Of a stretch of DNA of 64,000 bases, positions 41,401-49,949 are shown piece after piece (the stretch's first letter is position 1; each line of letters begins with the position of its first letter). Made by a program: the position numbers and the translations under genes. The stretch spans positions 1-64,000 of the forward strand of contig DASXUX010000001.1 of the NCBI GenBank assembly GCA_036504595.1, in the 5' to 3' direction. The notes beneath the pieces were generated by a model. The model was not told the DNA's origin. It saw only the letters and a list, made by a program, of their open reading frames with translations, and did not search any database. The DNA comes from DASXUX01 sp036504595 (GTDB taxonomy: Bacteria; Planctomycetota; SZUA-567; H5-PLA8).

Positions 41401-44400
41401 TCCAGATTCAAGTGGGCGGACCGACCGGGGCGATTTTTCACGTCACGCTCGTGTTTTACGACCAGGCACCGTCCAAACCGCAGGTCACCCAGCCGCTCCT
41501 GACGTTTGGAACCGAATTGATGCCGTTCGACAAGTGGATCACAGCCACCAACAACGCGTCGGCCATAAGTTCTGTCACATTCAATCCGGACAACGGCGCC
41601 ACCAAGTTTCTGCCCGCGGGCCTCAGCTTGGGTGCAACAGCCTACTCCCGCGCTGAACTGACCGGCCTTCCGAACTTCGGAACCGCCTTTGTAGATCCCG
41701 TCACCGGCTTGGCAATGGCCCGGCCGTATTCGGTCATCTGGAGAAGCGATCCAACCGGTGGCGGCCCGCCCGGATTCGGCATGACGAAGATCACCATCAA
41801 TCCCGCGCCGCCTGCGCTGCTTCCTTCACAAACGATCACCAATGATTTTTCAGCGATCGGCACGCCCTGGAACGAGCTGGTGACAGCCAAGCAGTATGGG
41901 CTGAACTTCACACAAACCGTAGGCATCAACGCGGTTCAGATCTTCAATGCGCTCACACTGCAGAACGCGCTCACCCAGCCGGGCCAGCCGCCCACGCCGC
42001 CGGCCCCGTTCATGGCCAACGCGGGCAATTTCTTCATGGCCTCGCCGCTGCCCGACGGGATGAGCATGGAGTTCCCCGACGCAATGATCAATAACGTGGT
42101 CGGGACCGGGCGCATTGCCGGGATGCCCACGACCGTGCAGACGGTCGATTTGCGGGTCTCGGCCTTTAACGGCTATGGCTCCGATACGCGCACCGCGCAG
42201 TGCGGCATCATACCCGTGGAGATCAACAGTCCCCTGACGGGCAGCGCCGTCGTGGGCATGACCTATAGCTACAAGATCACGGCGACCGCCGGCAACGTGT
42301 TTACCTACGATGCAGCCAATCTGCCCGCAGGCTTAACGATCGACAAGGATGCCGGGCTGATCACGGGCGTGCCACTGGTCGCCAGCGATACCAACAATCC
42401 CGTCGATGCCTTCGTACAGTATCCCATCCAGCTTCATGCCACCAATGCCTGGAACACAGGGACAGCCACGTTGTATCTGCGCGTCTCGCAGATTCCAGGC
42501 GCGCCAGTCATTCCGCCGGCCACCTTCACGGGCATGGAGAACGTGCCCTTCCTGCAGATCATCACCCCGACGCCCGCCGACCCGAACATGACCTATGGCG
42601 TCGTTCAAGGAACCCTGCCGACGGGGCTGACCTTTGCCAAGGATCCGGTGACCGGATTCGGCAAGCTTTCCGGTGTTCCGCGCACTTACGGAACCTACGA
42701 CATTCTCATCACGGCCACCAACAACTTCGGCACCGGCGGGCAGATGATCCACCTGAACATCGCGCCGCAGCCGATCACCTTTGCGAACGCCAACCCTCCA
42801 AGTGGCGTTGTCAACTATGCCTATCCGGTCGCCGGCCAGTTTAAGGTTGGAGCGAACGGCAGCAATCCCATCAAGTTCGATCTGACCCTGACGACGGGCT
42901 TGCCGCCCGGCTTGACCATGCAGGCAGACGGCTCCGTGATCGGCACCCCCAGCACGGCCGGCTCGTACCACATTACCTTCCATGCCGACAACCCGGCGGG
43001 CGGCGCCGATGGGGTGTTCGATATTAACGTCTACGAATTGCCTTCGTTCGCTCTCCCAACCGACACGGTCGGCCCGATCGTTGTCGGGACGCCGTTCCCG
43101 CCGTATCTGGTTGCCGCCGCGGGTTCGCCGGAACAGATGACGATCAATCTAAAGAATCCGCTCCCGCCTGGCCTGCTCTTCACGACATCCAATCCGCCCA
43201 TCAATCCGGCCTCCGGCGCTCCGTACCCGGCCAATACCATCCTGGCGCAGCCCTATCCGCTGAACCCCGGCACAACCACCGTCACCATCACGGCCAGCAA
43301 TCTGGCCAGCCAGATTCTGGCAAACGCGAACAATGCGCCCACGCCGCCGCAGATGACGCTGACCATCATCATCTCGTCGATGCAGATCACCAATAATCCG
43401 CTCTTGATCACCGGGGTTATGGGCAACCCCATTACTCCTTTCCAGATCATCGCCACCGGCAACCCCGTGACCTATGGCTACCTGCCGACGACGCCAATGC
43501 CCATGGGCCTGACCCTGGATGCCAGTGGCACCATCTCCGGCATCCCCGTGCTGCCCGGCACGTCACAGGTGACGGTCTTTGCCGACAACACCTATACTGG
43601 AACATTGCCCAGCCACGGGGCCTCGGCGGATGTTGTCATCGCCATCTCGTCGTCGCCGGCCGCCCCAGCCATCACGAGTGCGCTGACGGCGACGGCGACC
43701 GTCAACCAGCCGTTTGTCTATGTGATTACGGCAACGAATGCTCCCCCGGCGACTTGGCGGTTCACGCCGCAAGACCTGTCAGTGAATAAATGGTTGGGCA
43801 TCTCGCTGGACTCCGCCGGTAACGGCCTGCTTCAAGGGACGCCTCCTCCAGGCGCGGCGGGCACGTATGCGATCACACTCAGCGCCACCAATGCCGTGGG
43901 CACCGGCTCCGCGACCTTGATCCTCGGCGTGGCCGAAAACAACCGTGCGCCGGCTATTGTCAGCCCCATCACGGCGCTGGCGATGGAAGGCGTTTCATTT
44001 ATCTACCAGATCGTCGCCCGGCCCAACGGCACACAGTACGATGCCACGGTCAATGGCAACCCGATCGCGTCCCTGGGCTTGGTCGTGGACACGCTGAGCG
44101 GCATCATCACCGGCGCGCCGCTGGCGGGAACCGCACGCCCAGCGCCGTACCCCATTGTCTTGCACGCTCACAATCCGTTCGGTGACGCGTATGCCAATAT
44201 GGCCCTCACGGTCCTTCCGCCATCTGCGCCGCAAATTACCAGCGGCGGAACGGCGAGTGGATTTGTTGGAGTTCCCTTCTACTACGTCATTACGACGTTG
44301 GGTTTCACCACGACCTTTGGCGTAGAGGATCCGACCAAGCTGCCGCCCGGCCTGTCCGTGAATTCGACGACCGGCGTCATCAATGGCCTGCCGCTATTGG

Positions 44401-45788
44401 CCGGCGTCTACCAGGTGACTGTCACGGCTGCCAACCGCTATGGAACAGCGAAGCTCCCGGTGACGATCACGATTAGCCCAGTGCCTGGCGCGCCGGTGAT
44501 CACCAGTTCAACCGTCGTGTACGGCTTCGTCGGCTCGCCGCTCGGGTACTTGATCACCGCGACCAACGGCCCGCTCACAAGTTTCGGGGCCGTTGGTCTG
44601 CCGCCGGGCATGTCGATCATCACTACTTCAGGGGCCATCACAGGGACGCCGCAGCCGCCTGAGAACGTCAGCTACACGGCTATTGTGGAAGCCAGTAATG
44701 CCATCGGGATGGGAACGGCGCAGGTTACCTTTGTGATTGCCGCCGAGTACCCCATTATCACCAGCGCGACCGACGTCTCGGGCAACGTTGGCATACCATT
44801 TACCTATCAGATCACGGCCACGGGCCGCCAGCCGATAACGTTCGCGTTCTCGCAACTGCCCCCGGGCCTGAGCCTCAGCGGCAACACGGTCAGCGGCACG
44901 CCGGCAACGCAGGGCGTATTCGTGGTGACGCTGACATCCAGCAATGCGATCGGTCAGACGACGACGAAGTTCACGTTCACCATCGGGCCGCCGATTCCGC
45001 CGGTGATCACCAGCGGACTGACCTTGACGGGCATGGTGGGTCTGCCGTTGAGTTACCTCACGACCGCCACCGGTTCGGTGCCGATGAGCTTCTCCGCGGC
45101 CAATCTGCCTCCGGGGATGAACTCGGCCGGACCGTCCATCAGCGGCACCCCGACCGCCGCAGGCTCTTATGCCGTAACGCTGACGGCCAGCAACGCCGCC
45201 GCTTCGGATACCGAGATCCTGGTCATCAATGTGCTGGCGCTCGTATCGGGCATCGATACGGATGGCGACGGCTTCCCCGACGACCTGGAAATCTTCCTAG
45301 GGACCAATCCGCTGGACCCGAGCTCGACGCCGTTCCGCGGTGTGGCTGCGAACCCGGACCCCTTCCATCTGGCCAGCCCGAAGCTCGCGCTGAAGATGGA
45401 CTTCAAGAAGCTCGGAAACGACACCCTGACGCTGACTGGATCGCTGCCGATTCCGCCAAACTTCGCAGCGCCGGGACAACTGATGGTTGTCGATATCGCC
45501 GGCCTGATGGCGAAGTCGATCCTGGATCAGCGAGGCTCCTACACCAGCGCGACCAAGGATGTGCAGTTTAAGGTGAGCGCGCCCAAGGCCAAGATCACCG
45601 GCGTCAACGGAAAGTACACGATCAAGATGAAGGGCAACTTCCGGGATACGCTGGGCAGCAAGGGCTTCACCAGCACCAACGCCGGCCAGATGACGGTGCC
45701 CGTCATCGTCCTGCTGGGCGACAACGCCTATCAGAAGGACGTTATCGTCACTTACTCCGTCAAGAATGGCAAGGGCACCGCGAAGTAA
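38487..45788 (+). CDS. Giant secreted Ig-repeat (He_PIG) surface protein
   Basis: 2433 residues. Signal peptide ends at AGRLWAAAP. A CARDB-type domain lies at about 30-175 (LNIGDADAGPFQVFLVVDNV). It is followed by some twenty putative Ig (He_PIG/cadherin-like) domains whose hallmark is the pair LPPGLSV...G-x-I-x-G-x-P (for example LPPGLSVNSTTGVINGLPLL). Near the end a calcium-type repeat DTDGDGFPDDLEIFLGTNPL (about 2257) leads into a C-terminal beta domain (about 2290-2433) that is also found at the end of the 1272-residue propeller protein. Likely an adhesin or surface-layer type protein. GGAG lies nine bases before the ATG, and a strong terminator follows. Confidence 0.9.
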   Translation: MKQISASTRLQLAAVMLVGACCAGRLWAAAPDLVPAQPAGWSNAIVISTLANSFTDPTNTPPYSTVDNLYVHFGMLNIGDADAGPFQVFLVVDNVVRKVVQFNGLTRSATPAVSVNNYIGQLSRGSHTIQVYIDPNSQQFPAGSPALMGTTPVTPAPVGVNGQVLESNETNNTALRSFYVKLPFPDITGSAASAQAICGQPFTYQINASYATSYATSGLPWWLQVDTNTGLISGNPLASLYGPQSGQVPITIYASNADFSASMDVQVTIVPVRPSITSPLSAVAYLGRPFSYALTYTGSQSNTSAAPTDAANLIWSGTSQTITGNPSQEGVLHFTLNAGNDGGADQKVLTITVYGPPVFNTPAFYQANAQPGLDSFDQTLTAMGSPQFFFEGGNPLPQGLVLESATGKITRGPGNSPPPLIPGTYPVDFSAVNDFGSGMTSMIIGIRDGDKPAILSPLKVAAQTTIPFYYKIETTEDKIAAEHLYYEIGNGLPTGLKARAIQNNLEYQIASKQMDVTGLATLTVVGTHLLARHDLIRIKMDTVNVGANDPDFDGVYRLVNVPDNKTIQYQAVAPGAAIPLTSVPAAAKATIFIEPVLTGEIYGTPALTAASGTVTLSAFYYKLNPDLTETEERVTQTLEFHVEQSTPAITNSLFLQTQWGIPIPTFTVTATGGPTWFYFTPDPFDLPSYYPTNGTIDGILDNDPIPYLQDNIGTYLSQNPVTGEINGNPSPLNFHTGGPFYDIWYALISADTQLGPTPGDFWDPVNKRWAQLLVIPVSAPGSAPVNCDSRVAYVNQQFTYNIICAAGGAYSATLPWDGAGPNPPCTGVIGPTNDYPLQPNINLVCDPQTGVISGIPPVGAVGTWYLRLTASGGTSFGMLKLTILPQTNGAAVLNSVNADIGKLDAQYSFELDTYPLNSSITIAASSDPQVVNTDQTLPAYLKLVQHKSTFFLEGKVPASYANAEGVVGPIDVQIQVGGPTGAIFHVTLVFYDQAPSKPQVTQPLLTFGTELMPFDKWITATNNASAISSVTFNPDNGATKFLPAGLSLGATAYSRAELTGLPNFGTAFVDPVTGLAMARPYSVIWRSDPTGGGPPGFGMTKITINPAPPALLPSQTITNDFSAIGTPWNELVTAKQYGLNFTQTVGINAVQIFNALTLQNALTQPGQPPTPPAPFMANAGNFFMASPLPDGMSMEFPDAMINNVVGTGRIAGMPTTVQTVDLRVSAFNGYGSDTRTAQCGIIPVEINSPLTGSAVVGMTYSYKITATAGNVFTYDAANLPAGLTIDKDAGLITGVPLVASDTNNPVDAFVQYPIQLHATNAWNTGTATLYLRVSQIPGAPVIPPATFTGMENVPFLQIITPTPADPNMTYGVVQGTLPTGLTFAKDPVTGFGKLSGVPRTYGTYDILITATNNFGTGGQMIHLNIAPQPITFANANPPSGVVNYAYPVAGQFKVGANGSNPIKFDLTLTTGLPPGLTMQADGSVIGTPSTAGSYHITFHADNPAGGADGVFDINVYELPSFALPTDTVGPIVVGTPFPPYLVAAAGSPEQMTINLKNPLPPGLLFTTSNPPINPASGAPYPANTILAQPYPLNPGTTTVTITASNLASQILANANNAPTPPQMTLTIIISSMQITNNPLLITGVMGNPITPFQIIATGNPVTYGYLPTTPMPMGLTLDASGTISGIPVLPGTSQVTVFADNTYTGTLPSHGASADVVIAISSSPAAPAITSALTATATVNQPFVYVITATNAPPATWRFTPQDLSVNKWLGISLDSAGNGLLQGTPPPGAAGTYAITLSATNAVGTGSATLILGVAENNRAPAIVSPITALAMEGVSFIYQIVARPNGTQYDATVNGNPIASLGLVVDTLSGIITGAPLAGTARPAPYPIVLHAHNPFGDAYANMALTVLPPSAPQITSGGTASGFVGVPFYYVITTLGFTTTFGVEDPTKLPPGLSVNSTTGVINGLPLLAGVYQVTVTAANRYGTAKLPVTITISPVPGAPVITSSTVVYGFVGSPLGYLITATNGPLTSFGAVGLPPGMSIITTSGAITGTPQPPENVSYTAIVEASNAIGMGTAQVTFVIAAEYPIITSATDVSGNVGIPFTYQITATGRQPITFAFSQLPPGLSLSGNTVSGTPATQGVFVVTLTSSNAIGQTTTKFTFTIGPPIPPVITSGLTLTGMVGLPLSYLTTATGSVPMSFSAANLPPGMNSAGPSISGTPTAAGSYAVTLTASNAAASDTEILVINVLALVSGIDTDGDGFPDDLEIFLGTNPLDPSSTPFRGVAANPDPFHLASPKLALKMDFKKLGNDTLTLTGSLPIPPNFAAPGQLMVVDIAGLMAKSILDQRGSYTSATKDVQFKVSAPKAKITGVNGKYTIKMKGNFRDTLGSKGFTSTNAGQMTVPVIVLLGDNAYQKDVIVTYSVKNGKGTAK

Positions 45789-45816
45789 GCCCCGGCCCTT
45801 CACCCATTTGCTTCAC

Positions 45817-45850
45817 AACCGGCTCGCCTCGTGCGAGCCGGTTTGTTTTT
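45817..45850 (+). terminator. Rho-independent terminator of the giant gene
   Basis: Arms AACCGGCTCGC and GCGAGCCGGTT pair fully around CTCGT, followed by TGTTTTT. Confidence 0.9.
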
Positions 45851-45852
45851 CT

Positions 45853-45908
45853 GTGGCACGCTTGCGATTGGCGCCGTTCGTTTGGCGCCAATCTCATGCG
45901 TGCCCGCA
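45853..45908. repeat. Covarying double-stem hairpin, copy 1
   Basis: Outer stem GGCACGC/GCGTGCC, inner stem GATTGGCGCC/GGCGCCAATC, loop GTTCGTTT. Copies 2 (56512) and 3 (59556) have the same plan, with base changes in the inner stem that keep pairing. Confidence 0.8.
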
Positions 45909-45951
45909 CGTGAATAGGCCGTCCCGCGATGCGCAGTGCCCGGCCCTCTCG

Positions 45952-46012
45952 TTCTGCATTCGGAATTCTGAACTCTGACTTCACTTGCGCTTCTGCGTCT
46001 CTGCGGTGAGGA
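45952..46012. repeat. GAATTCTG units and CTTCTGCGTCTCTGCGGTG units at a gene end
   Basis: The first lie between gene ends. The second begin at 45985 and contain the last codons of the GT39-like gene on the minus strand. Confidence 0.6.
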
Positions 46013-48593
46013 ACGGCTCGATCCGGCGAAGCTGGCACGTCGGCGCGCCGCTGGCATCCGGGAAGGCCTGGGCGTCCGTCGTGAAGTGCTTCAACAAATC
46101 TTCCAACACCGCGTACTGCGGCGGACCGATCTTCAGGTACGCGGCGTAAGTATCCGCGGGCCAGGCCGCCGCGTACGCGCGCAACCTTCCATTAGAAAGG
46201 AGCAGCCGCAGCGCCCGCTGGCGCTCTGAGTCCAACCGCGCCAGTTGAAAGTCCTTGCCGCTCGCAGCCGGACGCAACGCGTAGCTGGTGTCCAGGCGCA
46301 GCCATTCGGGATAGTTGATGTAAAGGTGCGTGATGCCGCGAGCCACCAGCATCTCGGCTGCGTCCTGGCCGTCTTGCGCAAACGGCAGCACGCGTTCGAG
46401 CACATGCGGGCTGAAAACCACGGAGTACGCCGGCGTGCGGTCGAGATAGAACGTCTGTGCATCGCCAATGAACAGAACCTTAGCATCCGATGGCAATGCG
46501 TTAATCGCGCGCCAGGATTCGAACCAGTTCCGGTTGCCGAAGCGCTCATACTGTTGCTGCGCGGCCGTGGCCGGATCCTCCTTGCCGATGATCGCATCGG
46601 CTCGTGCCAGCCACCAGATCAGCAGCGTGGACAGGGGCGCAAGGATCACTACGGCGGCCAGCGCCATTGCGCCAACCACCTTTCGCAGCGGCTGAAACGC
46701 CCACAATTGCGCGATGCCAACCGCCGCCAGCACCGCCAGCAGCGACAGCAGCGGATACAGGAAGCGGTCCAGGCGATACGTAAACAAGAACCACAGGGCG
46801 AGATCCACCAGCAGCACAAGCGCGACCAGCGCCGACGCCCAGAGCGCCCCGCGTGCGCGCGCCGAGAGCGGCGCCGCCGTCCGGCCGAGGAGGCCTGTCA
46901 GAATCGACGCAACTCCGGGAATGCCAAAGCACAGAAGCTGCGGACCGCAGTTGGCCTCGCGGCGCCAGTTCCCCATGCTGCCTGCTGCAAGCTCAAACTG
47001 CCGCTGCTCCAACGCCTCGGGATTGAGATTCGCCGCGGCCAGGTCCGTCTCCGCGGGCGAAAACCCCGGCCACAAGCTCGCCAGAACCCGCCCGAAAGCG
47101 CTGAAAGAGCGCTCTCCCGGGCGCGTGGCGATGTCAAAATGCGTGAGGTGATCGGGTGGGGCGGAGTGGCCCGCGAGCCGGCGCATCAGAACGGTTCCGA
47201 GCGGATAGACCGGGTCGCGCGCAAAGATCAGATTGCGCAGCAGCCAGGGCGCCAGAGTAAGTCCCGCGGGCAGGCCGATGCGACCGGCCGCGCTGAGCGC
47301 TTCGTAAATCGACCCGCCGGGCAGGCAAAAAATCGGGACCAGCAGCAGCAGCGGCGCAAGCGTGAAGAGCAGGGCGGTGTATTTCGTCCCACAGCACAGT
47401 CCGGCCAGCACGCCGCAGAGCGTCAGCCAGCCGAAACGGTCGCGAATGCCCGCACAACGTTCAAACAGGAACCCGCAGGCCGCCATCACCGCAGCCAGAT
47501 GGAACAGGGCCTGAAAATGTTCGACATAAAAATCGCTGACCAGTTGACTGCTCAGCGGAACCAGCGCGAACAGCAGCGCCGCGACTGCCGCCGCCGCCGG
47601 CGCGGGACCGGCCAGCGTGCTTGCGGCGTCCGGCCCGGCTGACTGTCCGAACCGCGCGGCCGTCAAGCGCGCCGAAAGCGCGTAGACTCCGCAGATCGAC
47701 AGCGCCCACGCCGCAAAGAGCGTCATATGTGCCGCCGGCAATCCAAGAAGTTTATCGGGGCTGAGCAGCAGGCCGAGGAGATACAGCATCTCGCCATTTT
47801 GAGCGAACGTCGCGTAGAGGTTTTCGCGCAGGAATGTGATGCGGCCGTCGCGAAGATACTGCGCCGGCGCGGCCAGATGGTACTCCAGCACGTCGTACTC
47901 CAGCGGGGGCGACCAGAGCAGCGGGAGGTGCACCAGACACCAGCCGACCGTGAACACAACCGCGGCAAGAGCGACAGGGTGGGCGTAGGCGACATACTCG
48001 CGCGCGCTGCTGCGCAGGTCTGCGAACAAATCGCGGACAAGTCCCGTGCCTTGGGCCACGAGCAAGACCAGCAGCGGCCACCAGAACCATTTTTGCAGCA
48101 GCCCGCACGAACCGGCCACGAAAACGCCGATGGCCAGCGACCCCATTCCAAGCGCGCCGGCCAGGACGAGCCGTTCAAGCGGCGACGCGAAGCGCTCGGC
48201 ATCCATCGAGAACAGCGGCAGATTCAACAAGCGCAGGCCAAGCGCCAGCGCCGCCGCGACGATGACCACGCCGGTCCCCGCGGCCAGCATGCTGCGCGCA
48301 AAGCTCCACGAGATGCATGCAAGCAGAACAAAGAAGATGGCCAGCATGGCCGTCATGAACAGCGGCCAGCGGCGCGGCATCTCCCCAGCCGCGGCTTTCA
48401 CGGCGGACAGATGCTTTGCCAGAATCGCCGCCAGAACTCCGATGCAGGCCAGGCCCAGGGGCAGCCGCACCTCGAGTGGCAGGCTTTCAACAAGGTAGAG
48501 GGTTCCGAGCACATCCTGCGGCGCTGCGAAGCGGAACCACCACCACAGCAGGAGCAGGTTCGGCAGGATCAGCGCCGCAGTCCAGCCGAGCAT
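45981..48593 (-). CDS. GT39-like multi-spanning membrane protein
   Basis: 870 residues with about a dozen membrane segments in the first 640, then a soluble domain of about 220 residues (VLFIGDAQTFYLDRTPAYSV, VARGITHLYINYPEWLRLDT). After the second membrane helix region it shows PPLEYDVLEYHLAAPAQYLR, the position and pattern of the acidic motif of GT39/PMT-type lipid-linked sugar transferases. The start MLGWTAALILPNLLLLWWW at 48593 lacks a clear ribosome site. The final residues LTAETQKRK come from a dispersed tandem repeat. It probably adds sugars to proteins or surface glycans; exact substrate unknown. Confidence 0.78.
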   Translation of the reverse strand: MLGWTAALILPNLLLLWWWFRFAAPQDVLGTLYLVESLPLEVRLPLGLACIGVLAAILAKHLSAVKAAAGEMPRRWPLFMTAMLAIFFVLLACISWSFARSMLAAGTGVVIVAAALALGLRLLNLPLFSMDAERFASPLERLVLAGALGMGSLAIGVFVAGSCGLLQKWFWWPLLVLLVAQGTGLVRDLFADLRSSAREYVAYAHPVALAAVVFTVGWCLVHLPLLWSPPLEYDVLEYHLAAPAQYLRDGRITFLRENLYATFAQNGEMLYLLGLLLSPDKLLGLPAAHMTLFAAWALSICGVYALSARLTAARFGQSAGPDAASTLAGPAPAAAAVAALLFALVPLSSQLVSDFYVEHFQALFHLAAVMAACGFLFERCAGIRDRFGWLTLCGVLAGLCCGTKYTALLFTLAPLLLLVPIFCLPGGSIYEALSAAGRIGLPAGLTLAPWLLRNLIFARDPVYPLGTVLMRRLAGHSAPPDHLTHFDIATRPGERSFSAFGRVLASLWPGFSPAETDLAAANLNPEALEQRQFELAAGSMGNWRREANCGPQLLCFGIPGVASILTGLLGRTAAPLSARARGALWASALVALVLLVDLALWFLFTYRLDRFLYPLLSLLAVLAAVGIAQLWAFQPLRKVVGAMALAAVVILAPLSTLLIWWLARADAIIGKEDPATAAQQQYERFGNRNWFESWRAINALPSDAKVLFIGDAQTFYLDRTPAYSVVFSPHVLERVLPFAQDGQDAAEMLVARGITHLYINYPEWLRLDTSYALRPAASGKDFQLARLDSERQRALRLLLSNGRLRAYAAAWPADTYAAYLKIGPPQYAVLEDLLKHFTTDAQAFPDASGAPTCQLRRIEPFLTAETQKRK

Positions 48594-48604
48594 GCGCGAA
48601 CGCG

Positions 48605-48727
48605 AGGAAACAGGGTTCAGGGTCCGGGGTTCAGGGTTCAGGGGCGGCCTCCGAAAAGCAGGGTTCGGGGTTCGATCGCTGCATCTTCCGCGCAAAAATA
48701 GAAACCCTAAACCTCGAACCCTGAACC
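48605..48727. repeat. Inverted pair of GGGTTCAGG repeats
   Basis: Units of GGGTTCAGGGTCCGGGGTTC at 48608-48675 and complementary units (CCTCGAACCCTGAACCC) at 48703-48728. Together they could form a long imperfect hairpin between the membrane protein and pilT. Confidence 0.7.
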
Positions 48728-49870
48728 CTAGCCTGAGATCGATCCCATCGAGAAGTTAATCCCCTTTAGCATCATCGCGAGCTGTTCAGGGTTCGGCGAT
48801 GACTCGACCGCGGCTGCTTCACTAACCATCCCGCGCTTGACGAGGTCACAGAGCGACTGGTTGAAATCCTGGTTTCCTTCTTGCCGCGTGCTGCGGATCA
48901 CATCCGGAATCTTGTTGTCTTCGCAGGTGTAGATCAGCTTCTTGATCTGCGGGTTGATGAGCATCAGCTCGACCGCCGGCACGCGCGGAACGTCGGGCCG
49001 CAAACCCTTCAAGAGCTTCTGCACGACCACGGCGCGGAGATTGAAGTACATCAACTGCCGGATTTGCGAATGCCGCACGGCGGGGAAGTAGTCCAGCACT
49101 CGGCCGATCGTCTGCGCGGCGGAACTGGCGTGAATGGTCCCGAACACCAGATGTCCGGTTTCAGCGGCCATCAGCGCCGATTCGAACGTATCGGCGTCGC
49201 GCATTTCGCCGACCAGGATCACGTCGGGATCCTGTCGCACGACGTGCCGCAGGCCGTTGTTGAAGTCCGGCAGATCGATCCCGATCTCACGCTGGTTGAT
49301 GATGGCTTTGACGTCCGTGTAGAGATACTCGATCGGATCTTCCAGCGTCACGATATGGCAGGGCTCGGTTTCGTTGATCAACTGGATGAGCGCGGCCAGA
49401 GTCGTCGATTTTCCCGACCCCGTCACGCCCGCGACCAGCACCAGTCCGGCGTCGTAATCGGGGATGCGCTTCACGCCCGGCGGCAGGTTCAATTGCTCGA
49501 TCGTCGGGATGTCCGTTTTCACCGCGCGCGCCGACATCGACAGCGCCCCGCGCTGGCGAAAGATGTTCACGCGGAAACGGCCCAAGCCGCGAATGGAATA
49601 GGCGAAGTCGGCGCCGCCAAACTGCTCCAGATTGCTCTTATCCTTCGCGTCCATCATTTCGTAGAGCATGTTTTTGAGCTGGTCATAGGTCATCGGCGCC
49701 ATCTTCGTGCGGTAGATCGCGCCTTTCACGCGGAACAGCGGTGGCTCGCCCACTTTCAGATGAATGTCGCTGGCGTTGTTCTTCCAGGCCGCGGCAAAGT
49801 ACTTATCGACCTCACGCGCCGGTTGAGGTGCCACTGGTGTTCCGCCATGAGGGGCTTCGGATTCGCTCAT
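48728..49870 (-). CDS. pilT: PilT-type pilus retraction ATPase
   Basis: 380 residues. Walker A GVTGSGKST (148-156), Asp box VTLEDPIEYLY, Walker B VILVGEMRDADTFESAL (about 217) and the His box GHLVFGTIHASSAAQTIGRV. The N-terminal PAS-like part includes SDIHLKVGEPPLFRVKG. PilT pulls back type IV pili and drives twitching; in Planctomycetota close homologues also occur with type II/IV systems. AAGGAG lies seven bases before the ATG. No pilB, pilC or pilin gene is next to it. The stop is just after the GGGTTC repeat region. Confidence 0.95.
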   Translation of the reverse strand: MSESEAPHGGTPVAPQPAREVDKYFAAAWKNNASDIHLKVGEPPLFRVKGAIYRTKMAPMTYDQLKNMLYEMMDAKDKSNLEQFGGADFAYSIRGLGRFRVNIFRQRGALSMSARAVKTDIPTIEQLNLPPGVKRIPDYDAGLVLVAGVTGSGKSTTLAALIQLINETEPCHIVTLEDPIEYLYTDVKAIINQREIGIDLPDFNNGLRHVVRQDPDVILVGEMRDADTFESALMAAETGHLVFGTIHASSAAQTIGRVLDYFPAVRHSQIRQLMYFNLRAVVVQKLLKGLRPDVPRVPAVELMLINPQIKKLIYTCEDNKIPDVIRSTRQEGNQDFNQSLCDLVKRGMVSEAAAVESSPNPEQLAMMLKGINFSMGSISG

Positions 49871-49882
49871 CAGATCTCCTTC

Positions 49883-49945
49883 AATCGCCATAGATGCACA
49901 CAGATAATCGAAACTCATCTGTGTTTATCTGTGTTCATCTGTGGC
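49883..49945. repeat. Tandem repeat (CATCTGTGTTTATCTGTG type)
   Basis: Units of TCATCTGTGTT in the hisF-pilT gap with one partly inverted unit (ATGCACACAGATAA) at its start. Confidence 0.65.
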
Positions 49946-49949
49946 TCCA

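Noticed and set aside
38916..41441. Long open frame of 841 codons opposite the giant Ig gene
   Set aside because: It mirrors the coding strand, has no start signal and is Arg/Gly/Val-rich, as expected for an antisense frame of a GC-rich gene.
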